Assembly: GCA_030220185.1 (NCBI GenBank)
Contig: JASPKZ010007797.1
Location: 620,001-684,000, forward strand
Reading direction: 5' to 3'
Origin: Diploptera punctata
Taxonomy: Eukaryota; Arthropoda; Insecta; Blattodea; Blaberidae
Length of the DNA stretch: 64,000 nt
A model generated the notes under the pieces. It searched no databases. It saw nothing but the letters and a program-made list of their open reading frames with translations, and was not told where the DNA came from. Each line of letters begins with the position of its first letter. Position 1 is the stretch's first letter. A program made the translations under genes and the position numbers. Shown piece by piece: positions 9,460 to 18,105 of the stretch.

Positions 9460-10430
9460 GTAAACATTTATCACTCATTAATAGTGAGTGGAGAACATAT
9501 TTTAATCAACTCACCTCATACATTTTCAAACTTTTTTGATACCGACGGTTTCAGACAATATCATGTCCTTCTTCAGTCATGGCTTCCACTGATGAAATTC
9601 CGTGATTGTTGATTTCTTTAGTGACATCACTTCTTGTGCTGCCATCTTTCGTTGGGATTATAAACTTTGTAATTAAATTTTTATCCACCAGAATATCGAA
9701 ATTCATAGATCGATATCTATTCTTCTGAATGAATATCATTTCCCAAATTGTCAATTCCAACGGTTTATCCAATTGTCTCAAAAGTTTCGCTTCTTTTTCA
9801 ATTTTATGATGTTCTAGTAAACTATGTGCAGCAATTGCTGATTTTTCAATTTCACAATTTTTAATATTTCTAAAATGTTCTTTAGTGCGTGTTTATAAAT
9901 TCCTTTTTGTTTTTCCTATGTATACTTTGCTACAATCATTACAATTAATTTGATAAATTCCAGATTTCTTACTGTCTGGGATGTTGATTTTTTTATTGGT
10001 ATTTAAAAGTTTTTCCAGACTACATTTATTAATTGGTGCCAAAGTAATGTTGTATTTGTCAAATTTTTTTTTTGAAATTTCCCATGTACATTGGATGGTA
10101 AGTAATTTTCTTGAAATTCTTCTTTTCTTTACTAACAATTTGTAGGGTAGAGCATTCTTTAAGTTAAATTAAAAGATTCTTACCTCTCCTCTTGAATTGA
10201 ACCTCACAGTGATAAGTCCTATATAAAAAAAGGTTAATTCTTTAAGTTGTTTTATCTTTCTGAATTTCTTTAATTTGTTAGATATATTCTTATTAAAACC
10301 ATTTAATCTGGCTATATTTAGGATATTTTCGTATTCTTTCTTAAAATTTTCTCCTTTTAACCCCTCAGCGTGGTTTGCCGTATATATACGAGACCGGTTT
10401 CCTCCCTTCTGTGCAGTCATTTAAAAGTCC
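9460..10430 (-). mobile_element. PLE copy with GIY-YIG endonuclease and hammerhead
   Basis: On the minus strand, from 10420 down: a basic linker region (KKEYENILNIARLNGFNKN), a short interruption near 10150-10200 that contains a PLE tail word (AACCTCACAGTGATAAGTCC), then SGIYQINCNDCSKVYIGKTK, the GIY...YIG box of Penelope-like endonucleases. The C-terminal endonuclease region and a hammerhead motif (9537-9580) follow, and last the 3' end motif ATGAGGTGAGT. It is 5'-truncated and frameshifted. The reverse transcriptase domain is absent. Confidence 0.8.
9537..9580 (-). ncRNA. Hammerhead ribozyme motif a (PLE)
   Basis: Minus strand: CTGAAGA (9576-9570), one extra A, stem II GGACA/TGTCT (5 bp), GAAAC (9552-9548), then CGTCG and GTA (9542-9540). 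Stem III can form three pairs (ACC/GGT). Predicted cleavage is after GTA, with a 3-bp stem I (TGA/TCA). All core bases are present. The one odd feature is the additional base after the first core box. Confidence 0.78.
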
Positions 10431-10539
10431 ATGCAGTACCCCTGTGCTGTAGTATTTTTAAACTCTACTCTCCAAGTAACTTATTTTAGATACATATCAA
10501 ATTGTGATTAATAGAATGTAAACAATGAATGACCATTCT

Positions 10540-10860
10540 ATTCTATTCTATAGTGTCCTGCCCAAGGGCAGGTCTTTCACTGCAATTATAGCATTTTCAT
10601 TCTATGCTTTGTAGCTGTACTAGGGAATTATAGGTGTGGCAGCTTCCCGTTGCTTCCACACTGGTGAATTATAATGACGATGATGATGGCCGGATGATTT
10701 TCGGGTACCGTTGGGGCCCTAAAGCTTCCTGACATTTGTTATACAGGTCAGGAAAACCCCCGAAATAAACTCACCCAAGAAGCCTCTCCCGACTGAATCG
10801 AATCTCGGTCAGCTGCGTGACAAGGCAGCACGCTACCTTGAGACCACATACCCAGTTCTA
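10540..10860 (-). repeat. SINE family I copy
   Basis: Minus-strand order: tRNA-like head near 10855 (GTGGTCTCAAGGTAGCGTGC, with GATTCGATTCAGTCGG as a B box), AGGGCCC-type body with GGTTTTCCTGACCTG, a (CATCAT) run, then the tail CCTGCCCTTGGGCAGGACAC near 10550. The same family occurs at 11.8, 53.9, 56.4-57.3 and 58.8 kb. Confidence 0.7.
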
Positions 10861-11194
10861 GAGTCACACAATTCGTAAGTTTTAAAATCAAATTTGGCAG
10901 TTTTAAGTGGAGGGAATTGTTTGCTCCTCTACAACCATAATAATTCATCAATTACAATATCTTGATTTGGAAGGTAGAGAGAATGGAATTTATTATTAAA
11001 ATATTCAATGAAAGGGACAATTTTAAAAAAATGAAGGACATTGGAAACCAACTTGTTTTGTGTTGTTCTTAAAATGTATGGCACCATCGAACGTAGAGGT
11101 CATGATTATGCATACATAATATCTCCATACTTTGCTATCCCAAATAATATTTTCCAATTATTCCTGTATAATTTATAATAATATCCTCAACTCG

Positions 11195-11465
11195 TGTCCA
11201 AGTCAGGGTCGGGTCGAGGGATGAGATGAGAAGAAGCCGCTATATATAGAGGTCTGTGTATGACAAGGGTGTGGCCGACCACGTCTGACGCACCACCACA
11301 GAGGCAGATGAACGAAATGAATGTGATGAGATGAGTATGGAGAAATGATGGAATGAAAATGCGGCAGGGGAAGATGGGAGAAAACCCCGAGAAAAACCTG
11401 TCCAAGCTCCATTTTTTCTGCCACGAAACCAACATGGAGTGACCGAGACTCGATCTCGGAAACCC
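11195..11465 (-). repeat. SINE family N copy
   Basis: The minus strand has a tRNA-like head near 11465 (GATCGAGTCTCGGTCACTCC), then GGCAGAAAAAATGGAGCTTG and a GGTTTTCTCGGGGTTTTCTC stretch shared with the copy at 19.8-20.1 kb. Overlapping reading frames here are a by-product of its higher GC content. Confidence 0.55.
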
Positions 11466-11469
11466 AGCA

Positions 11470-11720
11470 GTGAGGGTCTTGTATAATTTATCTCCCTCAA
11501 ATCCTGGTTAATATTTTTCTTGCACTTTATGGTTATCCCCCTACTGGGCACTTTGCTTCTAGTTTTCGTACACGAAGTTCCTATATAATTTCCTATTCGT
11601 GCCACATGCCCTACGAGACTTGCAATGTTTTATTACATCTAGATTACATAGATATCATGTTATGTTTGTCTTTCTTCCAAGTTACACCTCAATTTCCTAA
11701 TAGATCTCTCATTTAGGTGA
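11470..11720 (-). mobile_element. LINE 3' end fragment, truncated
   Basis: It is homologous by word matching to 1185-1465 (CTTGTATAATTTATCTCCCTC, TTTTCGTACACGAAGTTCC, GCCACATGCCCTACGAGACT). It directly follows the SINE N head. Confidence 0.55.
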
Positions 11721-11824
11721 TGTGCTAACCACATGTATCTTGTTGACATGTTGGCAAATAAGTGTAAGTATCAATAAATAAAACAAATAACAAAATGAAA
11801 GGGTTAGTAAAATATTAATTATTA

Positions 11825-12065
11825 TATCTGTGGTCTCAAGATGGAATACTGTCTTGTCATGCAGTGGGCTTTGAGGCCCAAACGGTCCATGGACATCATC
11901 TAGCTTTTATCATCATTGTTATACCATCAATATCATCCCCCTGGGTGGGAAGCTACCACACCATAATTCCGTAATGAAGCTGCAATCATAGCATGAAAAT
12001 TCTAAGATTACAGTGAAAGACCTGTACTAGAACAGAGCACTATAGAATATAGTAACGGAACGAAG
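11825..12065 (+). repeat. SINE family I copy, degraded
   Basis: Plus orientation: head TGTGGTCTCAAGATGG, then GGCCCAAACGGTCC, CATCATC-rich middle, GGGAAGCTACCACACC, GCTGCAATCATAGCATGAAA and an ending near ACAGAGCACTATAG. Confidence 0.6.
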
Positions 12066-12279
12066 AATGATATAGAATGCTGTCTTTTATCGGTTAATTA
12101 CAAGTTATATTTAATTGTAGATGGAGATTTCCTAATACTTTCATCAAGATATAAGTTAAAATGCATTCATTTTTTAAATTGTTGCTAAAGGTTTACTTAT
12201 AATTTATAATTCTAAACTTTATCTATTTATCCTTCATTCATATTTTTAAATTAAAGATTTTCATAATTCCACACATCTT

Positions 12280-12400
12280 ACTTACTTACTCACTGGCATT
12301 ATCGAACCCGTAGGGTCATGGCCGCGCGGACATAAGCTCTCCATACATCCCTATCCTGAGCTAATGCTTTCCAATCATTCCCTGTATAATCTACTCAGAT
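12280..12400 (-). mobile_element. LINE 3' terminus fragment
   Basis: CACTGGCATTATCGAACCCG...GGGTCATGGCCGCGCGGACA...CTCTCCATACATCCCTATCC is the antisense of the last about 100 bases of the common LINE. The best-kept sense copy is at 60.4-60.5 kb. Confidence 0.65.
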
Positions 12401-12544
12401 TCACTATGTACAATATTTATAAAAGTTGGAGAATCTAAATTTTATTTGATATAAATTCATTTATATAATTACGGAAACTTGTTGAATGGATTATCTTGGT
12501 TAATAAACTCCCGCTGGGGAGCACCTGTGTTGGAAGTGTGCATA

Positions 12545-12670
12545 CATTACTATTATTGCTATTATTATTGATATTATTATTATTATTATTATTACTAATT
12601 TTATTTTTAGTATCATTACCATTATTATTATTACTATTATTATTATTACTATTATCCCTCTATTATATTT
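12545..12670. repeat. (ATT)n-rich low-complexity run
   Basis: Imperfect ATT/ACT trinucleotide repeats. The following stretch 12680-13240 shows no feature I recognise. Confidence 0.85.
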
Positions 12671-13244
12671 TTTAATTTTTTTTTATAATTCTACACATCA
12701 AATTTGCCACGTAAATTTGTTTTAGAAGTTGGAAATGTCTGAGACATGTGATTTTTGTCTATAAACACAAGATCCACGTCGGTTTAGAAAGAAAGGTTAG
12801 TTATGAGACCACACAGTGGGACACTTTACAGAAATTTTTTTTCGGCAAAATAGGGCATTCACTAGTTCGAAGGAAGGTCGTAGCTGAAGAGAAAAAAAAT
12901 ACAAAGAGTTTCTCCTTTCACTAATAAGTAGCTAACTCACTCCACATGCCTGTCGTAAATTATGTCATAACATGAGGGGGAGATTTTTCTAACACAGCAA
13001 GAAAAAATAAGTTCTCCAGAATGTTTTACAAACTCCGTATAGGCCTTGAAAATAAATAAATAAAATTAAATATTAATGGCAATCTGCATTTGGATATTTA
13101 AAAGTCCAGGCGTATCAACACGTCCTTCTGCATCTGGGAAAGGAACGCCATGTTTAAATGTCCTAGCTGACAGGTTAATGGGACCTTTATCAATCTATAT
13201 AAGAGGCTATTAAATATTGCATGCTTATGTGCCATAGGATTGAA

Positions 13245-14035
13245 ACCCGTTGATTTTATCACTCACCTCATATTCTTCTTCTTTTCAAACTAGTTTCAGA
13301 ACTTTACACTTTGGTTCCATCTTCAGTAATTTCGTGACCGTTGTTCTCATCTTGAACAGTGTCTCTGTTGATAGACTAAAAACGTCAAAATCAGGTCATT
13401 TTACCCGGAAATTTCAAAGTTAATTCATTTCTCCATTTCGTTTTTTTTTTAATGTACATTTTTTCCCAAACTGAGTTATTTGGGGTTTTTCTATTTGTTT
13501 TAATAATTTAGCCTTATTTTTGATAAGATGTTTTTCCAACCATGCATGGGCAGCCATTGCAGATTTTTCTACTTCCTCTTGCATGACATTCCTAAGATGT
13601 TCTTTCACTCTGGTTTTCAAATTTCTCTTATATTTTCCTATGTAGACTTTCTCACATTCTTCGCATTTCATCTGATAAATCCCTGATTTGTTTTCTTCTT
13701 CTATTTTCTCATTTTTTGTTAGATCTAATTAATCTAATGATGCTACAGTCATTTTTCGGTGCAAATCTTATGTTGAAATTTTCAAAAAATTTTTTAAACT
13801 TATGGTGCTTCAATGGATGATATGTGAATTTCCTGAATCTTACATTTTCTTCTTTTTGTTTTAGAAGAGCGCTTTGATTCATTTTTTTTTTTTGTCTTTT
13901 GAACTTCTTTCTTTTCTTGTGTATCATTCTTTCTTCAAATCCATTCTTTGTAGCCATGTTGATTATGAGTTCTTTTTCTTTTTCATAATTTTCTTTGTTC
14001 ATGGGTATGTTCACTAATCTATGTCATACTATTGA
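13245..14035 (-). mobile_element. PLE copy with GIY-YIG endonuclease and hammerhead
   Basis: Minus strand from 14014: MNIPMNKENYEKEKELI, a very basic linker, an FRKFTYHPLKHHKFKKFFE-like stretch and NIRFAPKNDCSIIRLI. After a frame change come SGIYQMKCEECEKVYIGKYK and KTRVKEHLRN, the GIY-YIG endonuclease hallmark, with AAHAWLEKHLI and FGKKCTLKK further on. It ends with a hammerhead motif (13284-13329) and ATATGAGGTGAGTGATAAA near 13260. It is the most complete PLE endonuclease in the window. It is 5'-truncated, carries an internal frameshift and lies in TBCB intron 5. Confidence 0.83.
13284..13329 (-). ncRNA. Hammerhead ribozyme motif b (PLE)
   Basis: Minus strand: CTGAAGA (13326-13320), extra T, stem II GGAAC/GTTCT (5 bp) with an 11-base loop, GAAAC (13297-13293), TA, then GTT. 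Stem III is two pairs only. Stem I would be weak (TTA/TGA). Confidence 0.65.
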
Positions 14036-14113
14036 AAACTGTTCTTTGTGGGAGAAAAAAACATTAATGTTTAGCATAGCATAAAAAAATAATAAAATAT
14101 TATAACTACTCAC

Positions 14114-14186
14114 ATGCCATCATTCTTTCCCAGAGGTTCATCATATTTAACACCAATCCACCAACCTTGTTTGAATTCAACATTAC
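14114..14186 (-). CDS. TBCB: Tubulin-folding cofactor B, coding exon 5
   Basis: It encodes [20 protein letters not shown] followed by NDGM: the core of the CAP-Gly domain, including the GKNDG signature that binds the C-terminal tyrosine of alpha-tubulin in this family. The acceptor CATTACAG lies before 14186 and the donor AT|GTGAGT after 14114. The exon is 73 bases, phase 1 in and phase 2 out, matching both neighbours. Human TBCB has NDGS where this has NDGM. Confidence 0.95.
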
Positions 14187-14399
14187 CTGTAATGAACAAA
14201 TTCAGATAATTTTACATCTAATGGATTAATTAAAACATGTGAGTTAATAAAATCTTCATGTTTATTGTACTGCATTCTAATAAAATTTTCATGAGAACAA
14301 CCTCAGTACCTTCATTCCTTCAGAATTTGCTAAAATACTTGATAATCAAATATTTAGATTATGAAAATTATATTGATGATGATGATGAAAAAAAACTGA

Positions 14400-14480
14400 A
14401 ATGAAGCAAAGATGTTTTGAAACATGTCTAACAAGAAACAACGAAATATAAGGTAAGATGACAGCAGACCCAACTTATTA
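14400..14480 (+). mobile_element. PLE 3' end remnant
   Basis: GAAACATGTCTAACAAGAAACAACGAAATATAAGGTAAGA, shown here in pieces (GAAACATGTC and TATAAGGTAAGAT), matches the end at 50.44-50.47 kb. The GAAAC-AT-GTC half of a hammerhead survives, but the first core box is lost. Confidence 0.5.
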
Positions 14481-14819
14481 TTAAGTAGAATTTAGATTAT
14501 TGTCGCTGTGCAAAATTTTAAAACTCCGTGGACTCTGAAAAATATGCAAGTGCGCTAAATTGTACCGGGTGTATTAGTATATTGCAATGCAAGGTTGGGA
14601 AGTGGTTTTTACAGAAATGAGGAAATTATTAAAAACTGAGTGATAGCAGGTTTTTAATTTCCGAGATTCTGTAAAACACTTCACAAACATGCACTGTACA
14701 TTATTTTTTGCACGATGGTGTTTTCAAAATAATAAATAATAGTAAAATAATAACATCTTTGTTGGAAATATTTGCATTCATTATAAACAACTGACTAACA
14801 TTAACAGTCTAGCCAATAT

Positions 14820-14950
14820 TGTTTATTTTTTTTTATTTCACTCACCTCATACTTCATAATTCATAGCAGACCCTGGGTTTCTTCACATCTTTTGTGACAT
14901 TCTCAATGCTGTGTCACATTCACAACTGACGTCCAACGGCTTTCTATCCT
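14820..14950 (-). mobile_element. PLE 3' end remnant
   Basis: Nearly identical over about 110 bases to the left arm at 24905-25030 (TTTCACTCACCTCATACTTC, CAGACCCTGGGTTTCTTCAC). The minus strand has GAAACCCAGGGTC, a 3-bp stem III with a GTC cleavage triplet. Confidence 0.65.
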
Positions 14951-14999
14951 ATCCTATTTCCTATCTACATAACTTAGTCTAGCCAATGTTTATACGGTA

Positions 15000-15330
15000 A
15001 ATGCTGAAAATAATTTAGTTGAGACTACAACAGGCCATGACACCAATCAGACATAAAATGGCGGCAAGTACAAATTTATTGTTTTATATTGTTTCAAATA
15101 AAGTTCAGTTCATTTAAAATGCAGTGATTTGTTTCGTATAATGTATATTAACACTACCATTTGGATATATTTTTGTATATACATTGTCCGTAGTATACAT
15201 AAAGGACAGTGGTTTTACTTCGCAGTAGGTAGGTAATTTGTAATATTACAGTATAGTTATTTAGTTGGCAACCACGAAATGTAGGAAATTGAACTTTCAA
15301 TCATGGTCGCCATTGCTGTAAGTAAGACAG
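15000..15330. repeat. Partial copy of MITE K interior
   Basis: 15045-15220 closely matches 45285-45470 (TTTATTGTTTTATATTGTTTC, ATATACATTGTCCGTAGTAT, AGGACAGTGGTTTTACTTC). The long terminal inverted repeats seen at 44995-45835 are not present here. Confidence 0.65.
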
Positions 15331-15359
15331 AACACACTATCATTTAAAAAAATAAATTG

Positions 15360-15530
15360 CCTCACCTATGTGTGCACTCTGCCAAGCTCAAGAAGAAGAT
15401 TTAAAACATATTCTGCTGAACTGTACATCCATAAACTGTCACAGAAATATCGTACAGTCTTTGTTACTTCAGACCTCGGTTGAAACATTCCTATATATAA
15501 CATCTATACCTAAGTTATAGACTATTGCAG
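15360..15530 (+). mobile_element. LINE C-terminal zinc-knuckle-like fragment
   Basis: The translation contains CTLCQAQEEDLKHILLNC, the CxLC...H...C motif often found after RNase H in insect non-LTR elements. It is short and truncated. Confidence 0.5.
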
Positions 15531-15754
15531 ATCCTACAAATGAAGGGCTTAGGGTAGTAACATGATAAGTCACATTCTGTTAAGAAATGACATATCTCCA
15601 TATAAAAGCAAATAAATGTATTGAAATATCCATAAAATCATTTGTAAGTGTGCCGCTGATGAGTTAAAACATATAGACACAAAATGTATTAACAACTGCC
15701 CAGTTAGTATTTATAATTTTTTGAAACATTAAAATGTTTTCTTTTTTTTAATTC

Positions 15755-16055
15755 AATGCCTCTGGTTGTCATTTCAACATTTTTGGTGTTCTCTCCTGGC
15801 ATTGGCCTAATTGTAATCCACTTCTGAAGTTGGAGCACCAAGGCAGAGTTATATTACTCCGATGATATGATGGATGATAAATGATAATGAAGCGCCAGGA
15901 GAGTTCTTAACCTAAATTCCAGACCATGGGCAATCACAGGAATGATTCCCTTTAAGGAAATATTTCTATGGTTTGAGCAGGAATCGAACCTGGGACCTCA
16001 TGAACAGTAGTCAGAAATGCTGACCACTAGTTCATGAGGCTGGTCAACATTAAAA
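15755..16055 (-). repeat. SINE family J copy
   Basis: The minus strand has a tRNA-like head (ACTAGTGGTCAGCATTTCTG, B box AGGTTCGATTCCTGC), then a body with CTCCTGGCGCTTCATTATC and the tail GCCAGGAGAGAACACC. A second copy lies at 22255-22565. Confidence 0.7.
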
Positions 16056-16214
16056 TCTCAGAAATAACCACATATGGCTTATCATATTATTTCCCTAAGC
16101 CATTCATATAGTTTATGGGGACATTTATTTAACTTTCACAGGGAAAGAACACTATGAGGTTTAATTTAAGAATTAAATTAATATTTTTATTACCTTACCT
16201 CATATCCTTTTTTT

Positions 16215-16253
16215 CTATACTGTAGTTTCGGAGCTTATCTCCATCGTCAGTAG
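16215..16253 (-). ncRNA. Hammerhead ribozyme motif c (left arm)
   Basis: Minus strand: stem I CTA (16253-16251), CTGACGA (16250-16244), extra T, stem II GGAG/CTCC with loop ATAAG, GAAAC (16229-16225), TACA, GTA (16220-16218), stem I TAG (16217-16215). It mirrors motif d exactly except in the stem III loop (TACA against TGGA). Confidence 0.8.
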
Positions 16254-16326
16254 CCTCTGGTCGACCGGTGTTATGTCGTTTCTTGGTGCCAAGAAAAGAA
16301 ACGACATAACACCGGTCGACCAGAGG

Positions 16327-16365
16327 CTACTGACGATGGAGATAAGCTCCGAAACTGGAGTATAG
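16327..16365 (+). ncRNA. Hammerhead ribozyme motif d (right arm)
   Basis: Stem I CTA (16327-16329), CTGACGA (16330-16336), extra T at 16337, stem II GGAG-ATAAG-CTCC, GAAAC (16351-16355), TGGA loop, GTA (16360-16362), stem I TAG (16363-16365). Cleavage is predicted after A16362. All conserved core bases are present. The two-pair stem III is of the kind known for PLE hammerheads, which work best as dimers. Confidence 0.82.
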
Positions 16366-16429
16366 AAGAAAAAGGATATGAGGTGAGGTAATAAAAACAT
16401 TAATTTAATTATTTTATGGGGACATGTTG

Positions 16430-16655
16430 TAGCATAGGTTCAAGTTCTGGTGGGGTCAGTATTTTTAGACTGACCCAAACCTTCTGGCAGCACCAAGGCT
16501 TCTAATGGAATTGAGTACCAGATACATGTTCTGGAGTAAAAGCACCCATCACGCATGGCTGACATCTAGTGTTGATTGTCTATAAAGGTGGGAGTCTTAA
16601 TCTCCTACTACCTCAAGGACCTCCTAAGATCTATAGAAGGATCACTTTTATATAT
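16430..16655 (+). repeat. SINE family F copy, head-truncated
   Basis: AGGTTCAAGTTCTGGTGGGG (B box) is followed by ACTGACCCAAACCTTCTGGC, GAGTACCAGATACATGTTCT and GACCTCCTAAGATCTATAG, as in the fuller copy at 18641-18955. Confidence 0.7.
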
Positions 16656-17414
16656 AGTTTATATAAAAAATCACCAATCAGATCTTCAAGAATTATAACT
16701 ATGCAATGGACTTGGGGTCATAAGCTACAACTGGATACACATAATGAATATGAATGCAACAAATTGGTGCAACATCTGCACGAAACCCATAACTCCTTTC
16801 TGTAATGTCACCATCTAGCAATTGGTATGAAATTTTGGGCTAAACTTTACAACCTGTGATGCGACTTTTTTAATTCCTTTGTAAACTCCTGTCAAATTTT
16901 ATTCTTAGGGCATCATTTTTCAAATTATTTCCCACTATTTACAATGATTTTTACATGTTTTCTAACAATTTTTTCAATATATTTTTTCAAACATTGAATT
17001 ACATGAAGACATGGCAGCCATATTGACTTTAACAAATATTCTGTTTTCCAGAGCAACCAACATGGAGTCTGTAATAATTAACTTACACTAAATAAAATCA
17101 ATGTGCATTCTTTCACATGTTACAGTACTTAAATTGCGTTAGGTTAACTTTCAGGTTTGTTCAAATACTGTGTATATGTTGGCTACATTCCGTGATTTCA
17201 TAGTGTAAACTGCTTTGCGTTTGTTGGCGCATGTGCATGGTGTATGATTTGAAATTTTTCGCGTCACATGTTGTAAAGTATTTCTGTAATTTTGTTCCAT
17301 CAATTCATGTGTAATTTCTGTAATGTTTTATTTGCTCTCCTGTAAAAATTGTGGAAATGGATTTAAAAGGATTCCATTGTCCAGGAATGTTAGAGAGATT
17401 TATTATATTCACAC

Positions 17415-17606
17415 CTATAAACATGATGGTGGCTCTTCTAACAGGTTGACCTGGTACTCTAACTTCGCATCTGTCACCAATTTTAGCAGCTTTAGCTGCT
17501 GCTTCATCAGCTTCTTCTTCTTTCCTCTTCTCCTCCTCTCTCCTTTTCATCTCTTCCTCATTAAATTTCCCCAACTTGTTGCGCTCCAAAAATGACCTTA
17601 CAGTAT
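17415..17606 (-). CDS. TBCB: Tubulin-folding cofactor B, coding exon 4
   Basis: It encodes (D)TVRSFLERNKLGKFNEEEMK, then a glutamate/lysine-rich coiled-coil stretch of about 25 residues, then AAKAAKIGDRCEVRVPGQPV and RRATIMFIG, the start of the CAP-Gly domain. This linker-plus-CAP-Gly order is that of TBCB. The acceptor is TTTCAG|AT at 17607, the donor ATAG|GTGTGA at 17414, and the exon is 192 bases. The coiled coil is where the family's sequence is most variable. Confidence 0.95.
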
Positions 17607-17639
17607 CTGAAAATGAAATACAATGTAGCTTTTAAAATT

Positions 17640-18105
17640 CCATTCATTAGATTAGTTAGTTAATAAATAAGGTGAGTCTGTTGCATCTTACCTCATAAAA
17701 GTTGAGTTCTTTTAGGACATCTTTCAAAACAATTCTGTTTCATCATCAGCTTGTCCAGACTGTTGTACTTTATATTATTGGCCCTGGATGTCAATTCCCA
17801 CTCCAACTTTTGGTGGACCAAAGAACTTGCAAATCAAATCCTTCTCCCCAGGAATTTCAAAATTCATGATTCTATTCCTGTTCTTCTGGATGTAGATCTT
17901 CAAAATAATGAGTTGTTTAGTATTTTCTAACTGTTCTAACAATTCTGTGTTCACATCAATTTTATGTTTTTCTGACCAAACATGAGCAGCTACTACAGAT
18001 TTTTCTACTTCTCAATTTTTTATATTTCTAATGTGTTCCTTAGTTCTAATGGTTAAATTTCTCTTTGTTTTCCCTATGTATATCTTACTATAAGTAATGC
18101 CACGA
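17640..18105 (-). mobile_element. PLE fragment with endonuclease remnant and hammerhead
   Basis: Minus strand: SKIYIGKTKRNL (after a lost GIY), an AAHVWSEKHKIDVNTE-like stretch with one stop, IYIQKNRNRIMNFEIPGEKD and IWKFFGPPKVGV, the C-terminal PLE endonuclease region. A hammerhead motif follows (17714-17752), then TTTATGAGGTAAGATGC. It is broken by stops. Confidence 0.7.
17714..17752 (-). ncRNA. Hammerhead ribozyme motif e (PLE)
   Basis: Minus strand: CTGATGA (17749-17743), extra T, stem II GAAAC/GTTTT, GAAAG (17725-17721), AT, GTC (17718-17716). The base after GAAA is G instead of C, which removes one stem III pair, so activity is doubtful. Confidence 0.6.

Larger units (their letters stand above)
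16140..16410. mobile_element. PLE inverted dimer with two intact hammerhead motifs
   Basis: The palindrome is centred near 16290. The arms run outward through the hammerhead (16215-16253 minus, 16327-16365 plus), AAGGATATGAGGTGAGG, and another about 25 mirrored bases ending TTAATTTAATT. A PLE tail (CACTATGAGGTTTAATTT) is present only on the left. The central part (ACACCGGTCGACCAGAGG) is perfectly mirrored. Confidence 0.8.

Noticed and set aside
11187..11605. Overlapping frames of up to 121 codons on the minus strand
   Set aside because: They overlie a SINE N and a LINE fragment, overlap each other in three frames, and show no conserved protein.
14880..14950. Further intact hammerhead at 14.9 and 25.5 kb
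   Set aside because: All three stems can form and GAAACCCAGGGTC is good, but the first core box reads TTGAGAA, so I did not list it as a ribozyme.
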